DNA of 7,962 nucleotides. Source: Syntrophaceae bacterium UBA6255 (GTDB lineage: Bacteria > Desulfobacterota > Syntrophia > Syntrophales > Smithellaceae). Of this stretch, positions 1-6,041 are shown one piece after another. The stretch lies in the NCBI GenBank assembly GCA_002441205.1, contig DJVN01000223.1:1-7962 (forward strand), read 5' to 3'. A program made the position numbers and the translations under genes. The first letter of the stretch is position 1; every line of letters starts with the position of its first letter. The notes under the pieces are model-generated. The model saw only the letters and a program-made list of their open reading frames with translations, made no database searches and was not told where the DNA came from.

Positions 1-260
1 TTTATGAAGAAGTATCCATCGGTCAGCAGAAAATTAAACTGGCTATTCCGTCTCATGTAATCAGACAAGCGCAATTGTCCAGCAATGAAAATAAAAATAA
101 ATTGGCCGGCTATTGGTCAGCGCAAATTTTAAAAAGTAACCCGAATTTAACTCATGCATCCGTTGCTGATCCGGTTTCCATGTGGTTCGAGGTTAAAAAT
201 GTTATTTTAAAGAAATTCAATGCCCCCTTGAACGCAAATGCTAAAATGACTTCATCATAA
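1..260 (+). CDS. 3' end of an unidentified protein gene (start outside window)
   Basis: The frame beginning at base 3 is open from the left edge to the TAA at 258-260 and gives about 85 C-terminal residues beginning YEEVSIGQQKIKLAIPSHVI. A TTG at 75 lies inside this open frame and need not be the start; the open reading upstream makes a truncated longer gene more likely. The visible part is soluble-looking: there is no membrane segment, no cysteine and no recognisable catalytic motif. It ends in a low-complexity Asn/Ala/Ser tail. I do not recognise the family. The AIPS-V stretch faintly recalls the end of trypsin-like/HtrA protease domains, but that is too weak to call. It lies 70 bases upstream of the TPR gene on the same strand and could be co-transcribed with it. 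Confidence 0.6.
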   Translation, partial: YEEVSIGQQKIKLAIPSHVIRQAQLSSNENKNKLAGYWSAQILKSNPNLTHASVADPVSMWFEVKNVILKKFNAPLNANAKMTSS

Positions 261-274
261 ATAATCGGTATAAA
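246..274 (+). promoter_or_regulatory. weak candidate sigma70-type promoter for the TPR gene
   Basis: A -10-like TATAAA (269-274) lies 17 bases downstream of a poor -35-like ATGACT (246-251). It overlaps the stop of the upstream gene and would give a leader of about 50 bases before the ATG at 331. The spacing is right, but the -35 is poor and the region is AT-rich, so a chance match is quite possible. The alternative is read-through from the upstream gene. Confidence 0.25.
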
Positions 275-330
275 TATTTGGGGAGTAAATACTCATAAAT
301 TCTCTTTTGAAGTTATCTTGAAAATCACGA

Positions 331-1152
331 ATGAGCATCGTCAATTCCAAAAATATTAACAAAGATACGTATACTTCCGCAGATTATGAAAACTGGGGTT
401 TTATTTATCTCGAAAATAAAGATTATGATCAAGCCTTAAAATGTTTCCAGAAAATCATCGAATTAGAACCAAGTAATCCTAAAACTTATATCAGTCTCGG
501 CTATATCTATGAAAAAATGGATATGTTGGATTCTGCTAAAAAATCCTACGAAAAGTCATTGGAAATAAAAAATGATTTCATTGAAGCCCTGCTGAAAATT
601 GGTCATATATTAGAATTGCAGGGAGATTATCACAATGCTGTCGAACAATATAATAAAGCGATCGAAAGTGATCCTCACGCCGTTGAACCCCGGTTCTGTT
701 TAGCCTCTCTTTATGACAGGCATGATATGTATGATGAAGCGGCTGAAGAATATGAAAACATCATAGAGATCAATCCCAGACATACGAAAGCGCTTCATAA
801 TTTAGGAAGAATTTATTTCCAGAATGGCGATTATGCAAAAGCTCTCAGGAACTTTCAAAATGTTTTAAAACTTGAACCGCAAAACACTGACGCATGGAAT
901 GATTTAGGTTCCGTATATGAAATCACCCGAAATTATATACAAGCCATATCAACTTATCGTAAGGCTCTGAAAGTGAATCCTCTTCACGAAGACACTAATT
1001 ATAACTTGGCCAATGCTTATTTTTCGTTATTCTTATCCAATCCGAATATAGTAAAAATAGATGATATCGTTGAACGTCTCCAGCTGGTTCTTTCTCAAAA
1101 TCCAAACAACAAAAAAGTGTGGGAACTATTAAGCAAGATCAAAGCGTCTTAA
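331..1152 (+). CDS. tetratricopeptide repeat (TPR) protein
   Basis: This is a 273-residue protein built almost entirely of TPR units of exactly 34 residues: 17-50, 51-84, 85-118, 119-152, 153-186 and 187-220. Most keep the typical pattern (G/A at position 8, Y or F near 11, A at 20, P at 32, for example GDYAKALRNF and LKLEPQN). A seventh, degenerate unit carries an insertion from 221 to about 262 and is followed by a capping helix ending at 273. There is no signal peptide or membrane segment, so it is probably a cytoplasmic protein-protein interaction scaffold; the partner cannot be told from the sequence. The ATG at 331 is the first possible start because an in-frame TGA lies at 319-321; no good Shine-Dalgarno is visible. 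It converges on tsaB, with a single base between the two stop codons. TPR identity is secure, function unknown. Confidence 0.93.
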   Translation: MSIVNSKNINKDTYTSADYENWGFIYLENKDYDQALKCFQKIIELEPSNPKTYISLGYIYEKMDMLDSAKKSYEKSLEIKNDFIEALLKIGHILELQGDYHNAVEQYNKAIESDPHAVEPRFCLASLYDRHDMYDEAAEEYENIIEINPRHTKALHNLGRIYFQNGDYAKALRNFQNVLKLEPQNTDAWNDLGSVYEITRNYIQAISTYRKALKVNPLHEDTNYNLANAYFSLFLSNPNIVKIDDIVERLQLVLSQNPNNKKVWELLSKIKAS

Positions 1153-1153
1153 T

Positions 1154-1843
1154 TCAGGAATTATTATTGATGATGAAATGAGAAGCCTTGGTTTCTGCAT
1201 CGGCCGAACGGATATATAAAGGAAGAAATTTATCAGCATCAAGCAATTCTTTTCGATTGAATTTCTCTTTCCCTAATAAACCCACCGATGAGGCACGACA
1301 ATAGTGCTGTGATGCCAAAATAATATTATTTTTTTCATGACTGATTATATCAGCATATCGAACAGCTCCATCACCGACAAATACGATGTCCTGATCATTT
1401 TCAATTTCAGACGGATTCACAATGAGCTCCTGGCCAATCTGTTCCAATAATCCTTTTTTAAATTTAAAATAAGCAATGTAAACCTGCCCGCGACCCGCAT
1501 CCATGATTGAACAAATTTTTTTGGAACTTTTTTCTGCATTGAGTGCAATAGCCGCAAGAGACGATATACCAACAGCAGGCTTTCCTGTCGCCAGCATGAA
1601 GCCTTTTAACGTGCCGGCACCAATACGCAAACCGGTAAAAGATCCCGGGCCTATAGTACAGGCAAACAAATCTATTTCAGCAATTTTTGTTCTTGTTTGA
1701 ATACAGGCCTGTTCAATGGCCGGCAATAAAACTTCAGAATGATTTAACCCGACGTTAATGATCACTTCATATAGAATGATATTATCATTTAATACAGCCA
1801 CAGAAGCAGTTTTTGAAGAGGTATCAAAAGCCAAGATCAACAT
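1154..1843 (-). CDS. tsaB: tRNA threonylcarbamoyladenosine biosynthesis protein TsaB
   Basis: 229 residues, close to the usual TsaB length of about 230. The N-terminus LILAFDTSSKTASVAVL is the first strand pair of the ASKHA (actin/Hsp70-like) fold. It is followed by NHSEVLL (34-40) and the TsaB signature GPGSFTGLR (65-73). A variant of the usual DARRGEVY motif appears as MDAGRGQVYIAYF around 114-126. In bacteria TsaB is the non-catalytic partner of TsaD. With TsaE and TsaC/C2 it transfers the threonylcarbamoyl group to A37 of ANN-decoding tRNAs in the cytoplasm. It is the last gene of the uppS-cdsA-dxr-rseP block; its ATG lies two bases after the rseP TAA. No clear Shine-Dalgarno is visible, so translation probably depends on coupling to rseP. 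The reading frame is intact. Confidence 0.95.
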   Translation of the reverse strand: MLILAFDTSSKTASVAVLNDNIILYEVIINVGLNHSEVLLPAIEQACIQTRTKIAEIDLFACTIGPGSFTGLRIGAGTLKGFMLATGKPAVGISSLAAIALNAEKSSKKICSIMDAGRGQVYIAYFKFKKGLLEQIGQELIVNPSEIENDQDIVFVGDGAVRYADIISHEKNNIILASQHYCRASSVGLLGKEKFNRKELLDADKFLPLYIRSADAETKASHFIINNNS

Positions 1844-1845
1844 AA

Positions 1846-2937
1846 TTATTTAAATATTTTCAGGATGTCGTTAACTATTTTTATATTCAAGCGTTCAATA
1901 TCGATAAAAATAACAAAAAGCATCAACATCAATAAAATCACAAAACCTATCTGTTGAGATAATTCTCTCACTTTGAGGCTTATTTCTCTTCGGGTCACAA
2001 TTTCAATGAGGTAAAATAAAATATGTCCACCATCCAGAACAGGTATCGGGAATAAATTAATGACTCCCAGATTAATGGAAAGAATAGCCATGAAGAGGAT
2101 AAAAGGAATAAGACCTTCTTTCACCTGGGCTCCCGCTACCTGGGCAATGAATATGGGTCCGCCTAAAGTTTTAGGAGAAATAACACCTTCAAAGATTTTA
2201 ACGACTGAAATAACCGTTAATTTGCTAATCTCCCACGTTTTGTATACGGATGTAATAATCGCATCCCACGGATTTCTTCTTTCTATGACGGTTTTCTCGG
2301 AAGGAGAAATCCCTATAAGATAGGCTGAAACTTCCTCCCCAAAAATATTTTTTGATTTTGACAATTTTGGTTTTACAAATAAACTCTTTTCTTCACCTTT
2401 CCTTTCAACAACAATCTCAATTTGTTTATCTTTGCTCTCAGCAATGACGGCTCTTATATCATCCCAGAATTTGACTTTCTCTCCATTCATGGACACTATT
2501 TTATCACCATTTTGCATCCCTGCCTCATAAGCAGCCGAATCCTTCTGCACCTCTCCGATTTCCGATGTCAAACTTGGCAAGCCGTAGATAAGAACAAAAA
2601 TGAATATGACGACTGCCAGTAAAAAATTGAATCCAGGGCCGGCCAATACTATTAAAATTTTCTTCCATACCGATTGTTTACAAAATGATTTCTTCTCTTC
2701 TTCCGGTGATAATTCTTCGTTTCCCGATTCACCAAGAAGTTTCACGTAACCGCCCAAAGGAATCCATGAAAGCACATATTCCGTCTCTCCTATTTTCTTT
2801 CCAAAAATCTTTGGCCCAAAACCAAGAGAAAATTTAAGAACGCCCACGTCTGCCATACGCGCAGCCAGAAAATGTCCCAATTCATGGACAAAAATAAGAA
2901 TCCCCAATAATACGATAAAAGAAATTAAAGTAATCAC
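1846..2937 (-). CDS. rseP: RIP (site-2) zinc metalloprotease RseP
   Basis: 363-residue inner-membrane intramembrane protease of the S2P family (M50B). The zinc motif HELGH is at 18-22 within the first membrane segment. It is followed by GGYVK (62-66), a second segment starting with LAGPGFNFLLA (98-108), one PDZ domain at about 125-195 (EAGMQNGDKIVSMNG), the third-ligand motif NLFPIPVLDGGH (294-305) and a last hydrophobic segment at 330-347. It is shorter than E. coli RseP (about 450 residues), which has two PDZ domains; the single-PDZ form is common outside gammaproteobacteria. By family it should cleave membrane-anchored anti-sigma factors and remnant signal peptides, but no substrate gene is in the window. 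The start is GTG at 2937, overlapping the dxr TGA as GTGA, with AAAGGA seven bases upstream. Confidence 0.95.
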   Translation of the reverse strand: MITLISFIVLLGILIFVHELGHFLAARMADVGVLKFSLGFGPKIFGKKIGETEYVLSWIPLGGYVKLLGESGNEELSPEEEKKSFCKQSVWKKILIVLAGPGFNFLLAVVIFIFVLIYGLPSLTSEIGEVQKDSAAYEAGMQNGDKIVSMNGEKVKFWDDIRAVIAESKDKQIEIVVERKGEEKSLFVKPKLSKSKNIFGEEVSAYLIGISPSEKTVIERRNPWDAIITSVYKTWEISKLTVISVVKIFEGVISPKTLGGPIFIAQVAGAQVKEGLIPFILFMAILSINLGVINLFPIPVLDGGHILFYLIEIVTRREISLKVRELSQQIGFVILLMLMLFVIFIDIERLNIKIVNDILKIFK

Positions 2938-4097
2938 TTTACCATCCTTTCAATTATTTTTTCAGTTTCTGTTCTAGCCCATAAATCGGCCTGTAAAATA
3001 TCATCGAGTGACGGATGATAAACAACACGATGTTTACTAAGAGCCTTTTCGATGATTACAGGCAAATCGGTAAAACAACTTCTTTTTTGTATAAATGCCG
3101 ATACGGCAACTTCGTCAGCAGCATTAAGAACCGCCGGAGCAGTTCCTCCGCACATTCCAGCTTCCCGTGCTATGTTCAGACAGGGAAATTTCTTTACATC
3201 GGGTTTGTAAAATTCCAGACTTTTAATTTTAATCAGGTTTAATCTTGGAAGTTCACTGATCATTCTACCCGGATAAGTTAACGCATAAGCAATGGGTATC
3301 TTCATATCCGGAATTCCCATTTGCGCTATCAAAGCGCCGTCATTAAATTCAACCATCGAGTGAACTATACTTTGCGGATGAATCATGACATCTATTGCAT
3401 GGATATCCATGTTGAATAACCACTTCGCTTCAATCACCTCCAACCCCTTGTTCATCATGGAAGCAGAATCTATGGTAATTTTTTTTCCCATTTCCCATTT
3501 GGGATGACGTAATGCCTGATGAGGGGTTACTCTCTTCAATTGACTTTCCGTAAATTTAAAAAACGGACCTCCTGACGCGGTTAGGATGATATGATGAAGA
3601 TCTTCCCGTCGATGCCCCTGCAAACATTGAAATATCGCGCTGTGCTCGCTATCCACCGGAATAATCTTTATTCCTTTTTGACGAGACTTCTTCACAACTA
3701 TTTCTCCAGCCAAAACCATTGTCTCTTTGTTGGCCAGGGCAATGTCTTTGCCAGCATCAATTGCTGCAAGCGTGGGAATTAGTCCGGCTGATCCGGAAAT
3801 GGCTGAAACAACAATATCGGTGGATGGGAATGACGCAACTTCTTTTAATCCTTCAATATCGTAAACAATTTTAACCCGTGTTTTAGGCGTCAATAATTCA
3901 CGTAATTTGAGAGCCGCCTGTTTCGTTTTTACAGCAACAGCTTCAGGTCTGAATTTTTCAATCTGTTTTTTAAGCCGTATTACATTTTCACCGGCAGCAA
4001 GAGTCACGACTCGAAAACGTTCCGGATTCTTCTCAACAACATTCAGAGCATTGCATCCAATGGAGCCTGTCGAACCTAATATGGTTATATTCTTCAT
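2934..4097 (-). CDS. dxr: 1-deoxy-D-xylulose 5-phosphate reductoisomerase (Dxr/IspC)
   Basis: 387-residue cytoplasmic enzyme that converts DXP to 2-C-methyl-D-erythritol 4-phosphate with NADPH and a divalent metal. This is the first committed step of the MEP isoprenoid pathway and the fosmidomycin target. The N-terminal dinucleotide motif GSTGSIG is at 8-14. LANKETMVLAG (121-131), metal ligands Asp149 and Glu151 in PVDSEHSAIF, ASGGPFF (174-180), DSASMMNKGLE with Glu220, and HPQSIVHSMVEF (240-251) are all present, so it looks fully active. Length matches the family (about 390-400). The ATG follows the cdsA TAA with no intervening base, and its TGA overlaps the rseP GTG. No Shine-Dalgarno is evident, suggesting coupling. 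Its product pathway supplies the prenyl diphosphates used by UppS in the same operon. Confidence 0.97.
   Translation of the reverse strand: MKNITILGSTGSIGCNALNVVEKNPERFRVVTLAAGENVIRLKKQIEKFRPEAVAVKTKQAALKLRELLTPKTRVKIVYDIEGLKEVASFPSTDIVVSAISGSAGLIPTLAAIDAGKDIALANKETMVLAGEIVVKKSRQKGIKIIPVDSEHSAIFQCLQGHRREDLHHIILTASGGPFFKFTESQLKRVTPHQALRHPKWEMGKKITIDSASMMNKGLEVIEAKWLFNMDIHAIDVMIHPQSIVHSMVEFNDGALIAQMGIPDMKIPIAYALTYPGRMISELPRLNLIKIKSLEFYKPDVKKFPCLNIAREAGMCGGTAPAVLNAADEVAVSAFIQKRSCFTDLPVIIEKALSKHRVVYHPSLDDILQADLWARTETEKIIERMVK
2945..2950 (-). promoter_or_regulatory. ribosome binding site deciding the rseP GTG start
   Basis: On the - strand, AAAGGA lies seven bases before GTG at 2937, inside the last codons of dxr. 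It supports GTG as the rseP start even though the codon overlaps the dxr stop. Confidence 0.6.
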
Positions 4098-4916
4098 TTA
4101 ATTAATCACAAATATCCGATAGTAATAAACAAAAGGTGCTATAAATATCAAACAATCCAGACGGTCAAGAATTCCGCCATGACCTGGAAGAATAGAACTG
4201 GCATCCTTGAGACCATAGCTGCGTTTGATCGCTGATTCACAAATATCCCCCAATTGTCCTATGATGCTGCCGGCAAAAGCAAGAATGCCTATTTTTACAA
4301 GTGATATTTCCGGCAGGAAAAAATATGCGAATATTAAACAAGCCGTTGTGCTGCCTAAAATTAAACCCAAGATGCCTTCCACTGTCTTACCGGGACTAAC
4401 CATGGGAACTAATTTATGTTTACCGAAATACTTGCCCACATACAAAGCAACAATATCACCGATGAAAGCAAGCACCAGAACAAAAACTATCCACACGATT
4501 CCGTTGTCCATAAGACGCAATGCAATGAAATAAGACATCAGAAACGGGATATACATGATGCCGAAAATTACTTTGGCAACGGCTATAAAATCAAACGTCG
4601 ATTCTTTAACGGACAATACAAATGCAATGAACACCCATAGGATTGAGAAAGCCAAAGCGGCAAGCATGTACTGATTGTCACCGATCAGAGCCAGCAAAGG
4701 AAGGATGATTGCGAAAATAAGTCCCTCTATTTTCTCCGTGAGAAAACCTTTGCCGAACACCATGTGGTTGTATTCCCATACTCCACCCAGGATAAATAAA
4801 ACAACTAAAGCGGCAAATATTTCTTTTGAACCGAACACTATAATTAAGACTAATACAGGCGCCAGAATAAGACCGGTCAGCCATCTTTTTAACAATGAAT
4901 TACCGTTTTTCAACAT
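4098..4916 (-). CDS. cdsA: phosphatidate cytidylyltransferase (CDP-diacylglycerol synthase)
   Basis: 272-residue polytopic membrane enzyme that makes CDP-diacylglycerol from CTP and phosphatidic acid, the branch point of phospholipid synthesis. The CdsA signature spans 228-254: SAIKRSYGLKD followed by LPGHGGILDRLD. The upstream conserved SPGKTVEG is at 174-181. About seven or eight hydrophobic stretches cover most of the protein, beginning at about 12-28. The ATG at 4916 is the only ATG near the 5' end, and an in-frame TAA lies just upstream at 4929-4931. The Shine-Dalgarno is poor (AAGGG, roughly 10 bases upstream), and a TTG at codon 8 is a possible alternative start. The 218 bases separating it from uppS are filled with repeats and hairpins, so it probably relies on read-through from the uppS promoter. 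Confidence 0.95.
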   Translation of the reverse strand: MLKNGNSLLKRWLTGLILAPVLVLIIVFGSKEIFAALVVLFILGGVWEYNHMVFGKGFLTEKIEGLIFAIILPLLALIGDNQYMLAALAFSILWVFIAFVLSVKESTFDFIAVAKVIFGIMYIPFLMSYFIALRLMDNGIVWIVFVLVLAFIGDIVALYVGKYFGKHKLVPMVSPGKTVEGILGLILGSTTACLIFAYFFLPEISLVKIGILAFAGSIIGQLGDICESAIKRSYGLKDASSILPGHGGILDRLDCLIFIAPFVYYYRIFVIN

Positions 4917-4932
4917 ACCGTCAGGCCCTTAT

Positions 4933-4960
4933 TTTTCCTTCTTCACATTTCATTCTTCAC
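4933..4960 (-). repeat. two tandem purine-rich 14-mers in the cdsA leader
   Basis: Read on the - strand, GTGAAGAATGAAAT is followed directly by GTGAAGAAGGAAAA (12 of 14 bases the same). The pair ends about 16 bases before the cdsA ATG. It resembles simple-sequence filler often seen beside intergenic repeats; no function is shown. Confidence 0.6.
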
Positions 4961-4964
4961 TTTT

Positions 4965-5073
4965 TAATGAGACTCGCTGAGAGCGAGTTCCGACAAGTCG
5001 GGACGAAGTTCGAAGCGCAAGTCGTAATGAGACCAGTTGAGAACAACCATAGCAAAGTTCGAAACGTAAGTCG
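4965..5073 (+). repeat. repeat element A: tandem diverged units of 60 and 49 bp
   Basis: Unit 1 (4965-5024) and unit 2 (5025-5073) abut exactly. Both begin TAATGAGAC, both carry TGAGA 13 bases further on, and both end in a shared 19-mer (AAGTTCGAAGCGCAAGTCG and AAGTTCGAAACGTAAGTCG, 17/19 identical). Unit 2 lacks 11 bases from the middle. Unit 1 forms a perfect 7-bp hairpin, ACTCGCT-GAG-AGCGAGT (4972-4988), and a smaller CCGA/TCGG hairpin directly after it. At the same place in unit 2 only GTT-GAG-AAC remains paired. The sequence is non-coding on both strands and lies in the uppS-cdsA gap. The same end motifs occur in element B beside frr. Confidence 0.7.
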
Positions 5074-5131
5074 AATTACCCAATCCCGATTTATCCGGAT
5101 TGGGAATTATCCCAGGCACGTAGTGCCTTGG
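5074..5131 (+). repeat. hairpin tail of repeat element A
   Basis: Two AATTA(T)CCC motifs, 31 bases apart, each lead into a hairpin. The first is CCCAATCC (5079-5086) with GGATTGGG (5097-5104), 8 bp with a 10-base loop. The second is AGGCAC-GTA-GTGCCT (5114-5128), 6 bp, extendable by two C-G pairs across one mismatch to 5111-5131. Neither is followed by a T run on either strand, so they are not convincing intrinsic terminators. The second hairpin starts only three bases after the uppS stop on the - strand and might protect the 3' end of a processed uppS message; that is speculation. Confidence 0.6.
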
Positions 5132-5134
5132 ACA

Positions 5135-5875
5135 CTATTCATTTCTTTTAAGCTGTTCGCTGGTCAAGCCAAAACGTCTTTCTCTTCTTTGATAACTGGC
5201 AATGGCTTTGAAAAGCTCCTCCCTGGTAAAATCCGGCCAGAGAACTTTTGTAAAATACAGTTCCGTATAAGCCAACTGCCAGAGTAGAAAGTTACTAATG
5301 CGACACTCCCCGCTGGTACGAATCAGCAAATCAGGATCCGGCATTCCTGATGTATATAAATAACTCCCGAACGTTTCTTTATCCAATTGATCAATATCGA
5401 TTTTACCTGCTCTACTATCCTGCATTATTTTTTTGACGGCAAGTATAATTTCATCCTTCGCCCCGTAGCTTAAGGCCAGATTCAAAACCATCTTATCATT
5501 TTTCAATGTGCTTTCTTTAACATGAAAAAGCTTTTCTTTTACTGAAGGATTTAAGCGTTCTATCTCGCCAATCGTTGTCAGTCTTATCTCCTGTTTTTGC
5601 AATTCTTTCAATTCTTTTGTCAAATATTCCTCAAGCAGGAACATTAATGCTTGAACTTCTTTTGCGGGACGCTCCCAGTTTTCCGTAGAAAAAGCATAAA
5701 GCGTTAGATAATTTACCCCGATTTCCCGGCACGCTCGCACGACTGTTCTTACAGCCTGCGCCCCTTTCTTGTGTCCCCTGATTCTCCCGATCGCGTGTTG
5801 CTCAGCCCACCTGCCATTACCGTCCATGATTATGGCTATGTGCCGGGGTAGATTTTCTGTATCAATGCTTATCAC
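5135..5875 (-). CDS. uppS: undecaprenyl diphosphate synthase (cis-prenyltransferase) UppS
   Basis: 246-residue enzyme, with the start placed at GTG 5875, that adds isopentenyl units to farnesyl diphosphate to give C55 undecaprenyl diphosphate, the lipid carrier for peptidoglycan and other envelope glycans. IIMDGNGRWA carries catalytic Asp18. RGHKKG (33-38), YAFSTENW (60-67), RTSGECRISN (186-195) with Arg186, Arg192 and Ser194, and Glu205 in TELYF all sit at a constant offset of 8 from the E. coli residues (D26, H43, R194, R200, S202, E213), so the active site is complete. The frame stays open upstream to 6031, but those 52 codons read through a terminator hairpin and a likely promoter, so they are not coding. 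GGAG eight bases upstream supports GTG 5875. It has its own promoter and leads the cdsA-dxr-rseP-tsaB block. Confidence 0.95.
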   Translation of the reverse strand: MISIDTENLPRHIAIIMDGNGRWAEQHAIGRIRGHKKGAQAVRTVVRACREIGVNYLTLYAFSTENWERPAKEVQALMFLLEEYLTKELKELQKQEIRLTTIGEIERLNPSVKEKLFHVKESTLKNDKMVLNLALSYGAKDEIILAVKKIMQDSRAGKIDIDQLDKETFGSYLYTSGMPDPDLLIRTSGECRISNFLLWQLAYTELYFTKVLWPDFTREELFKAIASYQRRERRFGLTSEQLKRNE

Positions 5876-5883
5876 GAACGAGA

Positions 5884-5887
5884 CTCC
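5884..5887 (-). promoter_or_regulatory. ribosome binding site deciding the uppS GTG start
   Basis: On the - strand, GGAG is followed by eight bases and then GTG at 5875. No ATG or other start with a comparable site lies between the predicted promoter and the catalytic DGNGRW motif. Confidence 0.6.
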
Positions 5888-5900
5888 AATTTTCGTATTT

Positions 5901-5929
5901 ACTTTAATAGAGAGAAAATTTATTTTCAA
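5901..5929 (-). promoter_or_regulatory. probable sigma70-type promoter of the uppS operon
   Basis: On the - strand, TTGAAA (5924-5929, 5 of 6 with consensus TTGACA) is followed by a 17-base spacer and TAAAGT (5901-5906, 4 of 6 with TATAAT). Transcription would begin near 5893-5896, leaving a leader of about 20 bases that contains the uppS ribosome site. It lies just downstream of the frr terminator, where a new promoter is expected. Confidence 0.55.
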
Positions 5930-5956
5930 CAGGTAATAATATTCAAATAAGTCCGT

Positions 5957-5989
5957 AAAAAACAAATGGGGAGTTCCTGACTCCCCATT
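5957..5989 (-). terminator. intrinsic (Rho-independent) terminator after frr
   Basis: On the - strand, a perfect 10-bp stem AATGGGGAGT / ACTCCCCATT (5980-5989 with 5965-5974) closes on a five-base loop and is followed at once by TGTTTTTT (5957-5964). This is a textbook terminator. It lies about 170 bases beyond the frr stop and should end the tsf-pyrH-frr transcript. On the + strand no comparable T run follows, so it acts in one direction only. Confidence 0.88.
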
Positions 5990-6041
5990 GTGATTTTGAT
6001 ATTGAATACAAAATGAACAACCTCGCCGCAAGCAGTGTGGT

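Noticed and set aside
283..294. GAGTA-AA-TACTC palindrome upstream of the TPR gene as a terminator or operator
   Set aside because: The stem is about four usable pairs in AT-rich DNA with no T tract; it is indistinguishable from chance.
4965..5073. Possible CRISPR array
   Set aside because: There are only two units, they abut without spacers and differ in length, and no cas gene is nearby.
4895..5287. 130-codon + strand open frame across the uppS-cdsA gap
   Set aside because: It overlaps the cdsA start, the repeats and the end of uppS antisense; composition is not protein-like and there is no ribosome site.
5876..6031. 52-codon N-terminal extension of uppS
   Set aside because: It would translate the terminator stem, the T tract and the promoter. 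The family begins just before the DGNGRW motif, and GTG 5875 has a proper ribosome site.
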